In this document: positions 1 through 6,246 of the stretch, piece by piece | Layout: every line of letters starts with the position of its first letter | How positions within the stretch are numbered: position 1 is the stretch's first letter | Origin: an uncultured Ruminococcus sp. | GTDB taxonomy: Bacteria > Bacillota > Clostridia > Oscillospirales > Ruminococcaceae | Length of the DNA stretch: 8,934 nucleotides | Direction of reading: 5' to 3' | Assembly (NCBI GenBank): GCA_946186215.1 | Contig: CAMHMM010000062.1 | Span: 1 to 8,934, forward strand | The notes under the pieces: generated by a model | Told to the model about the DNA's origin: nothing | The model's input: only the letters and a program-made list of their open reading frames with translations | Databases searched by the model: none | Position numbers and translations under genes: made by a program

Positions 1-314
1 TACATACCATCACTGCCTTTCTTGATCTCAGGCAGATACCATTCACGAACATTTTCATCGATAAGTAATGCAAAGACAGCTTTCGCTGCAATATTTATAA
101 ACTGACACAGCAATTCCCGTCTATTCATTTTCATAAGCTCATAATAATTTGTAACCATTTCAGATATTGCTGCTTTGATGGTTGGCATATCTCCCTGAGC
201 TCCAAGCACTTTTGTGATAAGCTGATAATACCCGGAATAATAATCATCTATTTTTACTTTTAGATTAGAATTATTCCAATTATAGTTGCCATATATACCT
301 CCGTAATTCCACAA
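1..314 (-). CDS. Unrecognised protein, N-terminal part (runs off the left edge; start uncertain)
   Basis: An open frame on the minus strand runs 104 codons from a possible TTG at 314-312 to the window edge. The last two visible bases are TA, so codon 105 is Tyr or a stop. The start is unclear. An in-frame stop (TAA) lies 10 codons above the TTG, and the first in-frame ATG is codon 43. The only good Shine-Dalgarno sequence (298-302) serves an ATG in another frame. The N-terminus is rich in Tyr, Asn and Gly (WNYGGIYGNYNWNN). The rest reads like a genuine soluble, mostly helical protein (DYYSGYYQLITKVLGAQGD, then NRRELLCQFINIAAKAVFAL). No signal peptide or membrane segment is visible, and I do not recognise the family. 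Base composition is A/T-rich, unlike the signalling operon. A strong promoter directly upstream supports a real gene, but it may be frame-disrupted near its start. Confidence 0.5.
   Translation of the reverse strand, partial: MWNYGGIYGNYNWNNSNLKVKIDDYYSGYYQLITKVLGAQGDMPTIKAAISEMVTNYYELMKMNRRELLCQFINIAAKAVFALLIDENVREWYLPEIKKGSDGM
260..302 (-). other. Strong ribosome binding site with a 10-codon reading frame (leader peptide or frameshift scar)
   Basis: The minus strand carries GGAGG (302-298), five bases, then ATG (292-290), an ideal start signal within the expected leader of the promoter at 335-363. The frame it opens encodes only MATIIGIILI before TAA at 262-260. The long open frame of the leftmost gene runs through the same bases in another phase. 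Either this is a short leader peptide, or one base has been lost between the ATG and the stop and the main gene once started here. I see no classical slippery heptamer before the stop, so programmed frameshifting is unlikely. Confidence 0.5.
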
Positions 315-334
315 GACGGCTCTATTTTATATAC

Positions 335-363
335 ATTATATGACATTTTTTATATAAAGTCAA
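335..363 (-). promoter_or_regulatory. Sigma-A-type promoter for the leftmost minus-strand gene
   Basis: On the minus strand, TTGACT (363-358) is followed by a 17-bp spacer and a perfect TATAAT (340-335). Transcription should begin near 328, about 14 bases before the TTG candidate and about 36 bases before the ATG at 292. The palindrome AAGCGCTT (362-369) overlaps the outer edge of the -35 box and could be an operator, but nothing else supports that. Confidence 0.8.
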
Positions 364-463
364 GCGCTTTGTGCATAATTATCGCCGCTAAGTGTAAAAT
401 AGCAGGCATAGAAGTTCCGGATCTTAAATGGGCGTTGCCGTTCAAAAAAGCATACGGGTGGGT

Positions 464-478
464 GCAGGCTCTGCCTGC
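464..478. repeat. Short perfect hairpin in the intergenic region
   Basis: GCAGGC (464-469) and GCCTGC (473-478) form a 6-bp perfect inverted repeat around a 3-base loop. No T-run follows on either side, so it is not a standard terminator. The operon terminator at 5794-5812 uses a nearly identical stem (GCAGG-CTG-CCTGC). The rest of 364-514 shows no gene, RNA or repeat I can support. Confidence 0.45.
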
Positions 479-514
479 CGGGTAACATCGGCGTTTCGCA
501 GCCTTGCCTACCTA

Positions 515-543
515 TTGACATTTTTTGCATATTGTGTTACAAT
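515..543 (+). promoter_or_regulatory. Sigma-A-type promoter of the signalling operon
   Basis: A perfect TTGACA (515-520), a 17-bp spacer and TACAAT (538-543) are preceded by TG one base upstream of the -10 box, giving an extended -10. The start is expected near 550, so the leader before the ATG at 579 is only about 30 bases. That leaves room for the ribosome binding site AGGAGG (565-570) but not for a riboswitch. The promoter lies inside the longer frame opening at TTG 525, which rules out that upstream start. Confidence 0.85.
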
Positions 544-578
544 TGTTTCATGGCTGGTACAAACAGGAGGGTGGATAT

Positions 579-2282
579 ATGCAGGAACTGCTTGAACGCA
601 AAAAAGGGCTTCACAGAAGAGTGCTTATCGTCGATGACGAATTCATAGAGCGGGAAATGCTGGGCAATATGCTCTGCGACCTGTATGAAGTTACCTATGC
701 AGGGGACGGGGAGATCGCTCTTGAGATCATCAGGAGAGATATGCAGATGATCTCCCTTGTTATACTCGATCTTCATATGCCGGGGCTTGACGGTTACAGC
801 CTTCTGAAGATAATCCGCTCGGACAGCGAGCTGCGGCGTATCCCCGTTATAGTGCTGACATCCGAAAAGGGTGCAGAGGTAAAGAGTCTCCAGCTCGGCG
901 CAGCGGATTTTATCTCAAAGCCCTATGAAGCACCGGATGTGATAAGGGCGAGAGTCGGCCATTCGATCGAGCTTGCCGAGGACAGCATAATCATTCATGA
1001 GACCGAGCGCGACAGCCTGACGGGGCTTTTCAATAAGGAATTCTTCTACGAGTACGGAAAACGGCTCGACGGCCAGAATGATAATATGCCTATGGATGCG
1101 ATCGTCCTCGATATCAACCGTTTCCACATGGTAAATGAGTTGTACGGCAGAGCCTATGGCGACCTGATACTCAAAAGGATAGGCAGGAGCATCCATGAGC
1201 TCGTGCAGCAGACAGGCGGGCTTGCCTGCCGCTCCGGAAGCAACAGCTTCGGAATTTATCTTCCCCACAGCACAGATCTTCGGAAGATGATCTCGCAGTA
1301 TACTGCAAGGATCAACGATATTATGGACGACCGTAAGATCAGTGTGCGCATGGGGATATATTACGATGACGGCAGTGCTTCGGATATGGAACGCAGATTT
1401 GACTGCGCAAGGCTTGCCTGCCATAGGCTGAGACATAACTATACTACCTGCTATGACCTTTACAATGCAGAGCTGCACAGCAAGGAGCTGCACTCCGAGC
1501 GGCTCATAGGCGATATGGACAGAGCACTGGCCGAAGAGCAGTTCAGGGTATATTATCAGCCTAAGTACAGTATCAGAGGCGAAAGGCCTGTTTTGTCAAG
1601 CGCAGAGGCACTTGTGCGGTGGCAGCATCCCGAATTCGGCATGGTAAGCCCGGGAGAGTTCATCTCGCTTTTTGAAAATAACGGACTGATACAAAAGCTC
1701 GACAGATATGTTTGGAACGAAGCGGCAAAGCAGATACGCCGCTGGAAGGAAAAATTCGGAATTACGATCCCTGTATCTGTGAATGTGTCGAGAGTGGATA
1801 TATTTGATCCGCTGCTCGGGGATATCCTCACGGAAATAACCGGCAGCAACGGTCTTGCACCCGAAAAGCTGCTGCTGGAGATCACCGAATCTGCCTATAC
1901 CGACAGCTCGCAGCAGATAGTCGATACTGTTGCTTCGCTTCGTGACAGGGGATTCAGGATAGAGATGGATGATTTCGGCTGCGGGTATTCCTCGCTCAAT
2001 ATGCTCACATCTTTGCCGATAGATGCCCTGAAGCTGGATATGAAATTCATCAGGAATATCTGCGAGAATAAAAAGGATTACCGCCTTGTGGAGATCATGA
2101 TAGAGATCGCAAGGTTGCTCGAGGTGCCTGTAATTGCCGAGGGCGTTGAAACAAAGGAGCAGATGGAGCTGCTGAAGGCGGCGGGCTGTGATATCATACA
2201 GGGGTATTATTTTTCAAAGCCGCTTCCTGCAGATGAATTTGAAAAGCTGATAGCCGACAGGATCAATGGTAATGCTGAATAG
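579..2282 (+). CDS. Response regulator with degenerate GGDEF and intact EAL domain (cyclic di-GMP phosphodiesterase)
   Basis: This 567-residue cytoplasmic protein has three domains. The receiver (about 13-130) has the acidic pair D19/D20, phospho-acceptor D64, T94 and K114. The GGDEF domain (about 143-300) begins with a normal DSLTGL motif, but the signature is GSNSF at 220-224 and no RxxD inhibitory site precedes it, so cyclase activity is not expected. The EAL domain (about 308-560) keeps EAL 343-345, N402, E434, the DDFG pair D464/D465, K485, E521 and Q541, the metal and substrate residues of active phosphodiesterases. The predicted reaction is hydrolysis of cyclic di-GMP to pGpG, controlled by phosphorylation of D64. 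The ATG at 579 is chosen because AGGAGG sits eight bases upstream; an in-frame TTG at 525 overlaps the promoter. It is the first gene of the operon, 29 bases before the Hpt gene. The degenerate GGDEF may still act as a GTP-binding or dimerisation module; that is inference. Confidence 0.92.
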   Translation: MQELLERKKGLHRRVLIVDDEFIEREMLGNMLCDLYEVTYAGDGEIALEIIRRDMQMISLVILDLHMPGLDGYSLLKIIRSDSELRRIPVIVLTSEKGAEVKSLQLGAADFISKPYEAPDVIRARVGHSIELAEDSIIIHETERDSLTGLFNKEFFYEYGKRLDGQNDNMPMDAIVLDINRFHMVNELYGRAYGDLILKRIGRSIHELVQQTGGLACRSGSNSFGIYLPHSTDLRKMISQYTARINDIMDDRKISVRMGIYYDDGSASDMERRFDCARLACHRLRHNYTTCYDLYNAELHSKELHSERLIGDMDRALAEEQFRVYYQPKYSIRGERPVLSSAEALVRWQHPEFGMVSPGEFISLFENNGLIQKLDRYVWNEAAKQIRRWKEKFGITIPVSVNVSRVDIFDPLLGDILTEITGSNGLAPEKLLLEITESAYTDSSQQIVDTVASLRDRGFRIEMDDFGCGYSSLNMLTSLPIDALKLDMKFIRNICENKKDYRLVEIMIEIARLLEVPVIAEGVETKEQMELLKAAGCDIIQGYYFSKPLPADEFEKLIADRINGNAE

Positions 2283-2311
2283 ATCTGTCCGGCGCTTTCA
2301 AAGGAGAATTT

Positions 2312-2650
2312 ATGCTGACAATTGATAAACTCAGAGAATACGGTGCAAATGTGGATGAAGGGCTTGTGCGCTGTATGGGAAATGCGGATTTCTACATAAA
2401 GCTGATAACCAGAGTGACGGAGGATACAAGACTTACAGTGCTTGAGCAGCAGCTTGGCGTGAAGGATCTTGACGGCGCATTTGAGACCGCGCACGCATTG
2501 AAGGGTATGTATTCCAACCTTTCCCTCGATCCGCTCACAAAGCCCGTAAGCGAGATGACAGAGCTTCTGCGCAGCAGGACGGATACTGATTATTCGGAGC
2601 TGTTAGCGCAGGCAAAGGAACAGTTTTCAGGGCTTTGCAGCCTGATGTGA
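2312..2650 (+). CDS. Free-standing histidine phosphotransfer (Hpt) protein
   Basis: This is a 112-residue soluble, predicted all-helical protein of the usual size for a single Hpt domain. The phospho-accepting histidine is H61 in the motif AHALKGMYSNL (the HxLKG signature of the family). There is no catalytic domain, signal peptide or membrane segment. The start is well supported by AAGGAG at 2301-2306, five bases before ATG. The gene lies between the response regulator and the hybrid kinase, 10 bases before the kinase start, and neither neighbour contains an Hpt domain. In phosphorelays Hpt proteins shuttle phosphate from a hybrid kinase's receiver to a final response regulator. Here the natural donor is the downstream kinase and the natural acceptor D64 of the upstream EAL protein. 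That pairing is inferred from synteny. Confidence 0.88.
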   Translation: MLTIDKLREYGANVDEGLVRCMGNADFYIKLITRVTEDTRLTVLEQQLGVKDLDGAFETAHALKGMYSNLSLDPLTKPVSEMTELLRSRTDTDYSELLAQAKEQFSGLCSLM

Positions 2651-2660
2651 GAATACGGAT

Positions 2661-5600
2661 ATGACAAACAATAAACGCAGGATGATACCCGTGGCGATCG
2701 TCGGCAGCGCACTTGTGGCGCTGATACTGATATTCGGCACGATATGGACGGGACATAAGGCGCGGCAGGACACCGAAAACGCTGTCAATTCCGTAAGCCT
2801 TCTGTACCTTGATGAGCTTGCGGGCAGACGCGAGGAGGTCGTGGATCAGACTCTGCAGCGGCGCATAGGCGAGCTCAGAACAGCGGTCGGACTTATGACA
2901 GAGGATGACCTGTGTGACGAGGAGCATCTGCAGGCCTACCAGTCGAGGATGAAAAAGCTCTATACGCTGGAAAAATTCGCATTTGTTGATACCGACGGAG
3001 TTATATACACATCACAGGGCACACAGGATAATATCGAAGAATACAATATAAGCTATAAAGACCTTTCCGAGTCGCAGATAACCGTCAAGGATCCTCACGG
3101 CGATCAGAAAAAAGTTATCATAGCTGTTCCTGTTGATGATCTTCGCCTTGCTGACAAAACTTTTGTTGTCTGCTTTATGGAGATCGATATGAACACGATG
3201 CTCGAGGGTGTGTCGCTTCGGTCGGACAATAATGGTACCACCTTCTGCAACATCTACACAAAGGACGGCATAGCCCTTACCAATATGGTGCTGGGCGGCC
3301 TTGCAAGCGAGGATAATCTGCTGCTGGCACTGCAGCAGGCGGATTTCGAGAACGGCAATTCCGCAGGCGGAGTAAGGGATGATTTTGAGCAGGGGAAAAG
3401 CGGCGTTGTTTCCTTTACCTATAACGGCATAAGGGAGACCTTGTCCTATGTGCGTGTGGATGGTACGGACTGGATGCTCACCTATCTTATCCGCGAAAGC
3501 GTTATCGGCGACAAGATAGGCTCCGTTTCAAACGGAATCATAGGCAGGAGCCTTTTGCAGACAGGCCTGACGGCTGCAGTTCTGCTTATGGCGTTCGTGA
3601 TACTGTATGCACAGAACAGGCGTGCATCACAGCTTGAGCTTGAAAAGGAAAAGACAGAGGCAGAGAGCCGCATAAAGCGCGACGAGCTTGAGCACCGCCT
3701 TGAGCTGCAGGATAAGCTTCTTGAGCAGGAAAAGCAGCGGGCAAGGCAGGATCAGATGATAACCGCTCTTGCATCGGATTATAAGAGCGTGTATTTTGCC
3801 GATCTTGATACAGACCACTGTGTATGCTATCGTTCATCCGTTGATAAAAACAACAGTCCGCAGGTGGGAGACGAATTTTCGTTTACCGAGGCATTTACAC
3901 GATATGCAAATGAAATGGTAGCCGAGAGCTATCGTGAGGGCTTTCTGCAGTTCATCGCTCCCGATAATATCAAAAAGCGGCTTGAAGATGAGCTTATCCT
4001 CACCTACAGATATCTTATTACCGCAAACGGCATCGAAAGCTATGAGATGCTCCGTATAGCAGGCGTTCGCCGTGCGGAGGACAGGAGCGACCATATCGTT
4101 CATGCGATAGGTGTGGGCTTTACGGATATCGACAGCGAAATGCGCGAGCAGATGATACAGAGCAATGCCCTGAGTGATGCTCTTACCGCCGCAGAGGAGG
4201 CAAGCAAGGCGAAAACGGCGTTCCTTTCGAGCATGAGCCACGAGATAAGAACGCCTATGAACGCTATCATCGGCCTTGACAGCATCGCCCTGAGCGATCC
4301 CGATATTTCCGCACAGACAAGGGAATACCTTGAAAAGATAGGCAGCTCTGCCGATCATCTGCTTGCACTGATCAACGATATTCTTGATATGTCAAGGATA
4401 GAATCAGGCAAGCTGATACTCAAAAACGAGGAATTTTCATTCTCAAAGCTGCTTGAACAGATAAATACCATGTTCAGCAGCCAGTGTCTGGATAAGGGGC
4501 TTCAGTACAACTGCTATATAAAGGGCATCGTTGATAATTATTATATCGGCGACAATATGAAGCTAAAGCAGGTGCTGATAAACATAATCGGAAACGCTGT
4601 GAAATTCACTCCCGAGGGCGGCAGTGTCGGGCTTACGGTTGAAAGAACGGCGCAGTTTGATAAAAAATCGGTGCTGCGCTTTACCGTCACCGATACGGGA
4701 ATAGGCATCAGCAGTGATTATCTGCCGCATATATTTGATACATTCAGTCAGGAGGACAGCTCCGCCACCAACAGATACGGAAGCTCAGGGCTCGGTCTTG
4801 CCATCACAAAAAATATTGTTGAGATGATGAACGGCAATATCGAGGTGAAAAGCGAAAAGGGCAGGGGAGCAACATTTATCTTCACCGTCACGCTTATGGA
4901 TTCCGACAGGTGTTATGGAGATGATGATGAGCACCTGATCTCCAACGAGGAAATGAATGTACTTGTGATAGATGATGATCCTGTTGCCTGTGAACACGCA
5001 AGACTGGTGCTTGAAAAGATCGGTATAAAATGCGAGATAGCCTATTCCGGCGCGGATGCCATAGAAATGGTAAAGCTGCGCCATGCAAGGCAGGAGCCCT
5101 ATAACCTGATACTCGTTGATCTGAAAATGCCCGATATGGACGGTATCGAGACCACAAGAGAGATACGCAGAATAGTCGGCCACGAATCGGCGATAATAAT
5201 AATCACCGCGTATAAATGGGACGATGTTCTTGAAGAGGCAGTGAACGCCGGCGTTGACAGCTTTATTGCAAAGCCGCTGTTCGCGGGGAATATCATCGAG
5301 GAATTCCGCAGTGCGCTGAGACGAAAGAGAAAGACCACGGAAAACCGGCCGCAGACCGATCTGAAGGGTGCAAATATCCTGCTTGCGGAGGATGTTCAGA
5401 TAAATGCCGAGATAATGACCATGGTGCTTGCCATGCGGGAGATAAATGTGGATCTCGCAGAAAACGGAAAGATCGCGGTGGAAAAGTTCGTTTCAAGCGA
5501 TATCGGGCATTACGATGCGATACTCATGGATATAAGGATGCCCGAAATGGACGGCCTTGAAGCGACTGCAGTCATCCGCGACCTTGACCGCCCCGACGCA

Positions 5601-5747
5601 GTCACAGTGCCTATCATCGCCCTTACCGCAAATGCCTTTGATGAGGATGTACAGCGCAGTTTGCAGGCGGGTATGAACGCACATCTTACAAAGCCTATCG
5701 ACAACGCGGCACTGTTTGCAACGCTGGAAAATCTGGTCAGGAGATAG
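2661..5747 (+). CDS. Membrane hybrid histidine kinase with two receiver domains
   Basis: This 1028-residue sensor kinase has a membrane helix at about 8-30, an extracellular region at 31-297 (Cache-like, judging by FAFVDTDGVIYTS near 107-118 and the layout) and a second helix at about 298-317. A charged coiled coil (about 322-365) leads to a PAS-like domain (about 370-492). In the dimerisation domain the H-box is SHEIRTPMN with H527. The ATPase domain has N-box N645, DTGIGI with D678, and GLGLA at 710-714. Receiver 1 (about 766-886) has D771/D772, D820, T849 and K871; receiver 2 (about 904-1026) has E910/D911, D957, T989 and K1011. Both look competent. It should autophosphorylate on H527, transfer to its receivers, then to the Hpt protein encoded just upstream. 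The ribosome binding site is weak, so translation is probably coupled to the Hpt gene 10 bases away. The ligand is unknown. Confidence 0.93.
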   Translation: MTNNKRRMIPVAIVGSALVALILIFGTIWTGHKARQDTENAVNSVSLLYLDELAGRREEVVDQTLQRRIGELRTAVGLMTEDDLCDEEHLQAYQSRMKKLYTLEKFAFVDTDGVIYTSQGTQDNIEEYNISYKDLSESQITVKDPHGDQKKVIIAVPVDDLRLADKTFVVCFMEIDMNTMLEGVSLRSDNNGTTFCNIYTKDGIALTNMVLGGLASEDNLLLALQQADFENGNSAGGVRDDFEQGKSGVVSFTYNGIRETLSYVRVDGTDWMLTYLIRESVIGDKIGSVSNGIIGRSLLQTGLTAAVLLMAFVILYAQNRRASQLELEKEKTEAESRIKRDELEHRLELQDKLLEQEKQRARQDQMITALASDYKSVYFADLDTDHCVCYRSSVDKNNSPQVGDEFSFTEAFTRYANEMVAESYREGFLQFIAPDNIKKRLEDELILTYRYLITANGIESYEMLRIAGVRRAEDRSDHIVHAIGVGFTDIDSEMREQMIQSNALSDALTAAEEASKAKTAFLSSMSHEIRTPMNAIIGLDSIALSDPDISAQTREYLEKIGSSADHLLALINDILDMSRIESGKLILKNEEFSFSKLLEQINTMFSSQCLDKGLQYNCYIKGIVDNYYIGDNMKLKQVLINIIGNAVKFTPEGGSVGLTVERTAQFDKKSVLRFTVTDTGIGISSDYLPHIFDTFSQEDSSATNRYGSSGLGLAITKNIVEMMNGNIEVKSEKGRGATFIFTVTLMDSDRCYGDDDEHLISNEEMNVLVIDDDPVACEHARLVLEKIGIKCEIAYSGADAIEMVKLRHARQEPYNLILVDLKMPDMDGIETTREIRRIVGHESAIIIITAYKWDDVLEEAVNAGVDSFIAKPLFAGNIIEEFRSALRRKRKTTENRPQTDLKGANILLAEDVQINAEIMTMVLAMREINVDLAENGKIAVEKFVSSDIGHYDAILMDIRMPEMDGLEATAVIRDLDRPDAVTVPIIALTANAFDEDVQRSLQAGMNAHLTKPIDNAALFATLENLVRR

Positions 5748-5793
5748 GTTTTTTTTACAAGTTATAACGAGTTTTATGGGCAGCTTGCAATGC

Positions 5794-5812
5794 AGCAGGC
5801 TGCCTGCTTTTT
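5794..5812 (+). terminator. Intrinsic terminator of the signalling operon
   Basis: AGCAGG (5794-5799), loop CTG and CCTGCT (5803-5808) form a 6-bp stem running into a T-run through 5812, with five more T at 5816-5820. A competing longer-range stem, GGCAGC (5779-5784) with GCTGCC (5799-5804), overlaps it. An 8-T run directly after the kinase stop (5749-5756) has no convincing hairpin. Strength is likely moderate, so some read-through into the next operon is possible. Confidence 0.6.
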
Positions 5813-5834
5813 GGATTTTTGGGCAAAGTGTATA

Positions 5835-5851
5835 TTTTTTTTTTTTTTTTT
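5835..5851. repeat. T17 homopolymer tract upstream of a promoter
   Basis: Seventeen consecutive T residues end 13 bases before the -35 box of the next promoter, roughly -49 to -65 from its expected start. This is where an A/T-rich UP element would lie. Tracts this long are prone to slippage in replication and also to sequencing error, so the exact length should be treated as uncertain. Confidence 0.9.
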
Positions 5852-5864
5852 GCTAAATTATGAA

Positions 5865-5893
5865 TTGAACGGACGGATGCGGGGTGATATAAT
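5865..5893 (+). promoter_or_regulatory. Sigma-A-type promoter for the small/secreted gene pair
   Basis: TTGAAC (5865-5870), a 17-bp spacer and perfect TATAAT (5888-5893), with TGA immediately before it giving an extended -10. Transcription should start near 5900, leaving a leader of about 49 bases before the ATG at 5949. Confidence 0.82.
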
Positions 5894-5898
5894 TATAC

Positions 5899-5919
5899 AT
5901 AGATCACAAGCTGATCTAT
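5899..5919. promoter_or_regulatory. Inverted repeat at the transcription start (operator or 5' mRNA hairpin)
   Basis: ATAGATCA (5899-5906) and TGATCTAT (5912-5919) are perfect inverted repeats of 8 bp around a 5-base loop, centred just past the expected start. As DNA this resembles a dimeric repressor site; as RNA it would cap the very 5' end of the transcript. CTGATC (5911-5916) can instead pair with GATCAG (5939-5944) beside the start codon, so two exclusive folds are possible. Confidence 0.5.
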
Positions 5920-5948
5920 ATTGAAAAAGAAAGGTTCTGATCAGGATT

Positions 5949-6230
5949 ATGGATTACAAAAAATGTTTGGCTGACTATGCTTTGGAACATGAATGGCTTT
6001 TGGACGGAGGGGATTACCGAGTAGTTGAGGGACTTACTGCAAAGATCGACAAAGATGGCATAAGATTTGATGACAATCGGGATAAAAAATGCACTTTACT
6101 GTTTGAGGAGAATACGAACAAGGATAAGCCAAGGGGAAAATTCTATTGTGCAAGGACTTGGGTATTTTTTGATGATCTTGATTCCATAGTTGAATATATG
6201 GTTTCTAAGGAATACTTAAAGCAGTTATAA
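5949..6230 (+). CDS. Small hypothetical cytoplasmic protein (93 residues)
   Basis: I do not recognise this protein. It is acidic, has no signal peptide or membrane segment, and should be cytoplasmic. It reads as a compact alpha/beta domain: an N-terminal helix (KKCLADYALEHEWLL), a strand-rich middle and a C-terminal helix (DDLDSIVEYMVSKEYL). Cysteines are at 6, 48 and 67. The start is the ATG at 5949. Its ribosome binding site is poor: AGGA (5943-5946) is only two bases from the ATG, and AGAAAGG (5928-5934) is 14 bases away. An in-frame ATG with better spacing is not available. It is the first gene after the promoter at 5865-5893 and lies 16 bases before the secreted-protein gene, so the two are probably co-transcribed. 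Codon use is A/T-rich like its partner and unlike the signalling operon. Possible roles include an accessory or regulatory partner of the secreted protein; nothing in the sequence settles this. Confidence 0.75.
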   Translation: MDYKKCLADYALEHEWLLDGGDYRVVEGLTAKIDKDGIRFDDNRDKKCTLLFEENTNKDKPRGKFYCARTWVFFDDLDSIVEYMVSKEYLKQL

Positions 6231-6246
6231 GATCAGGAGGAATTGT

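Noticed and set aside
364..514. A cyclic di-GMP riboswitch controlling the signalling operon
   Set aside because: The GEMM core elements are not recognisable, and the region lies upstream of the promoter at 515-543, so it is not in the leader of that transcript.
525..578. An 18-codon N-terminal extension of the EAL protein from TTG 525
   Set aside because: It overlaps the -35/-10 promoter (515-543) and would start upstream of the transcript; ATG 579 has AGGAGG at proper spacing.
915..1493. Long minus-strand open frame (192 codons) inside the EAL protein gene
   Set aside because: Antisense shadow of a gene with strong domain evidence; no ribosome binding site or recognisable protein content.
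3834..4358. 174-codon minus-strand open frame inside the kinase gene
   Set aside because: Shadow of the PAS-like and H-box coding region; no protein-like motif or start signal.
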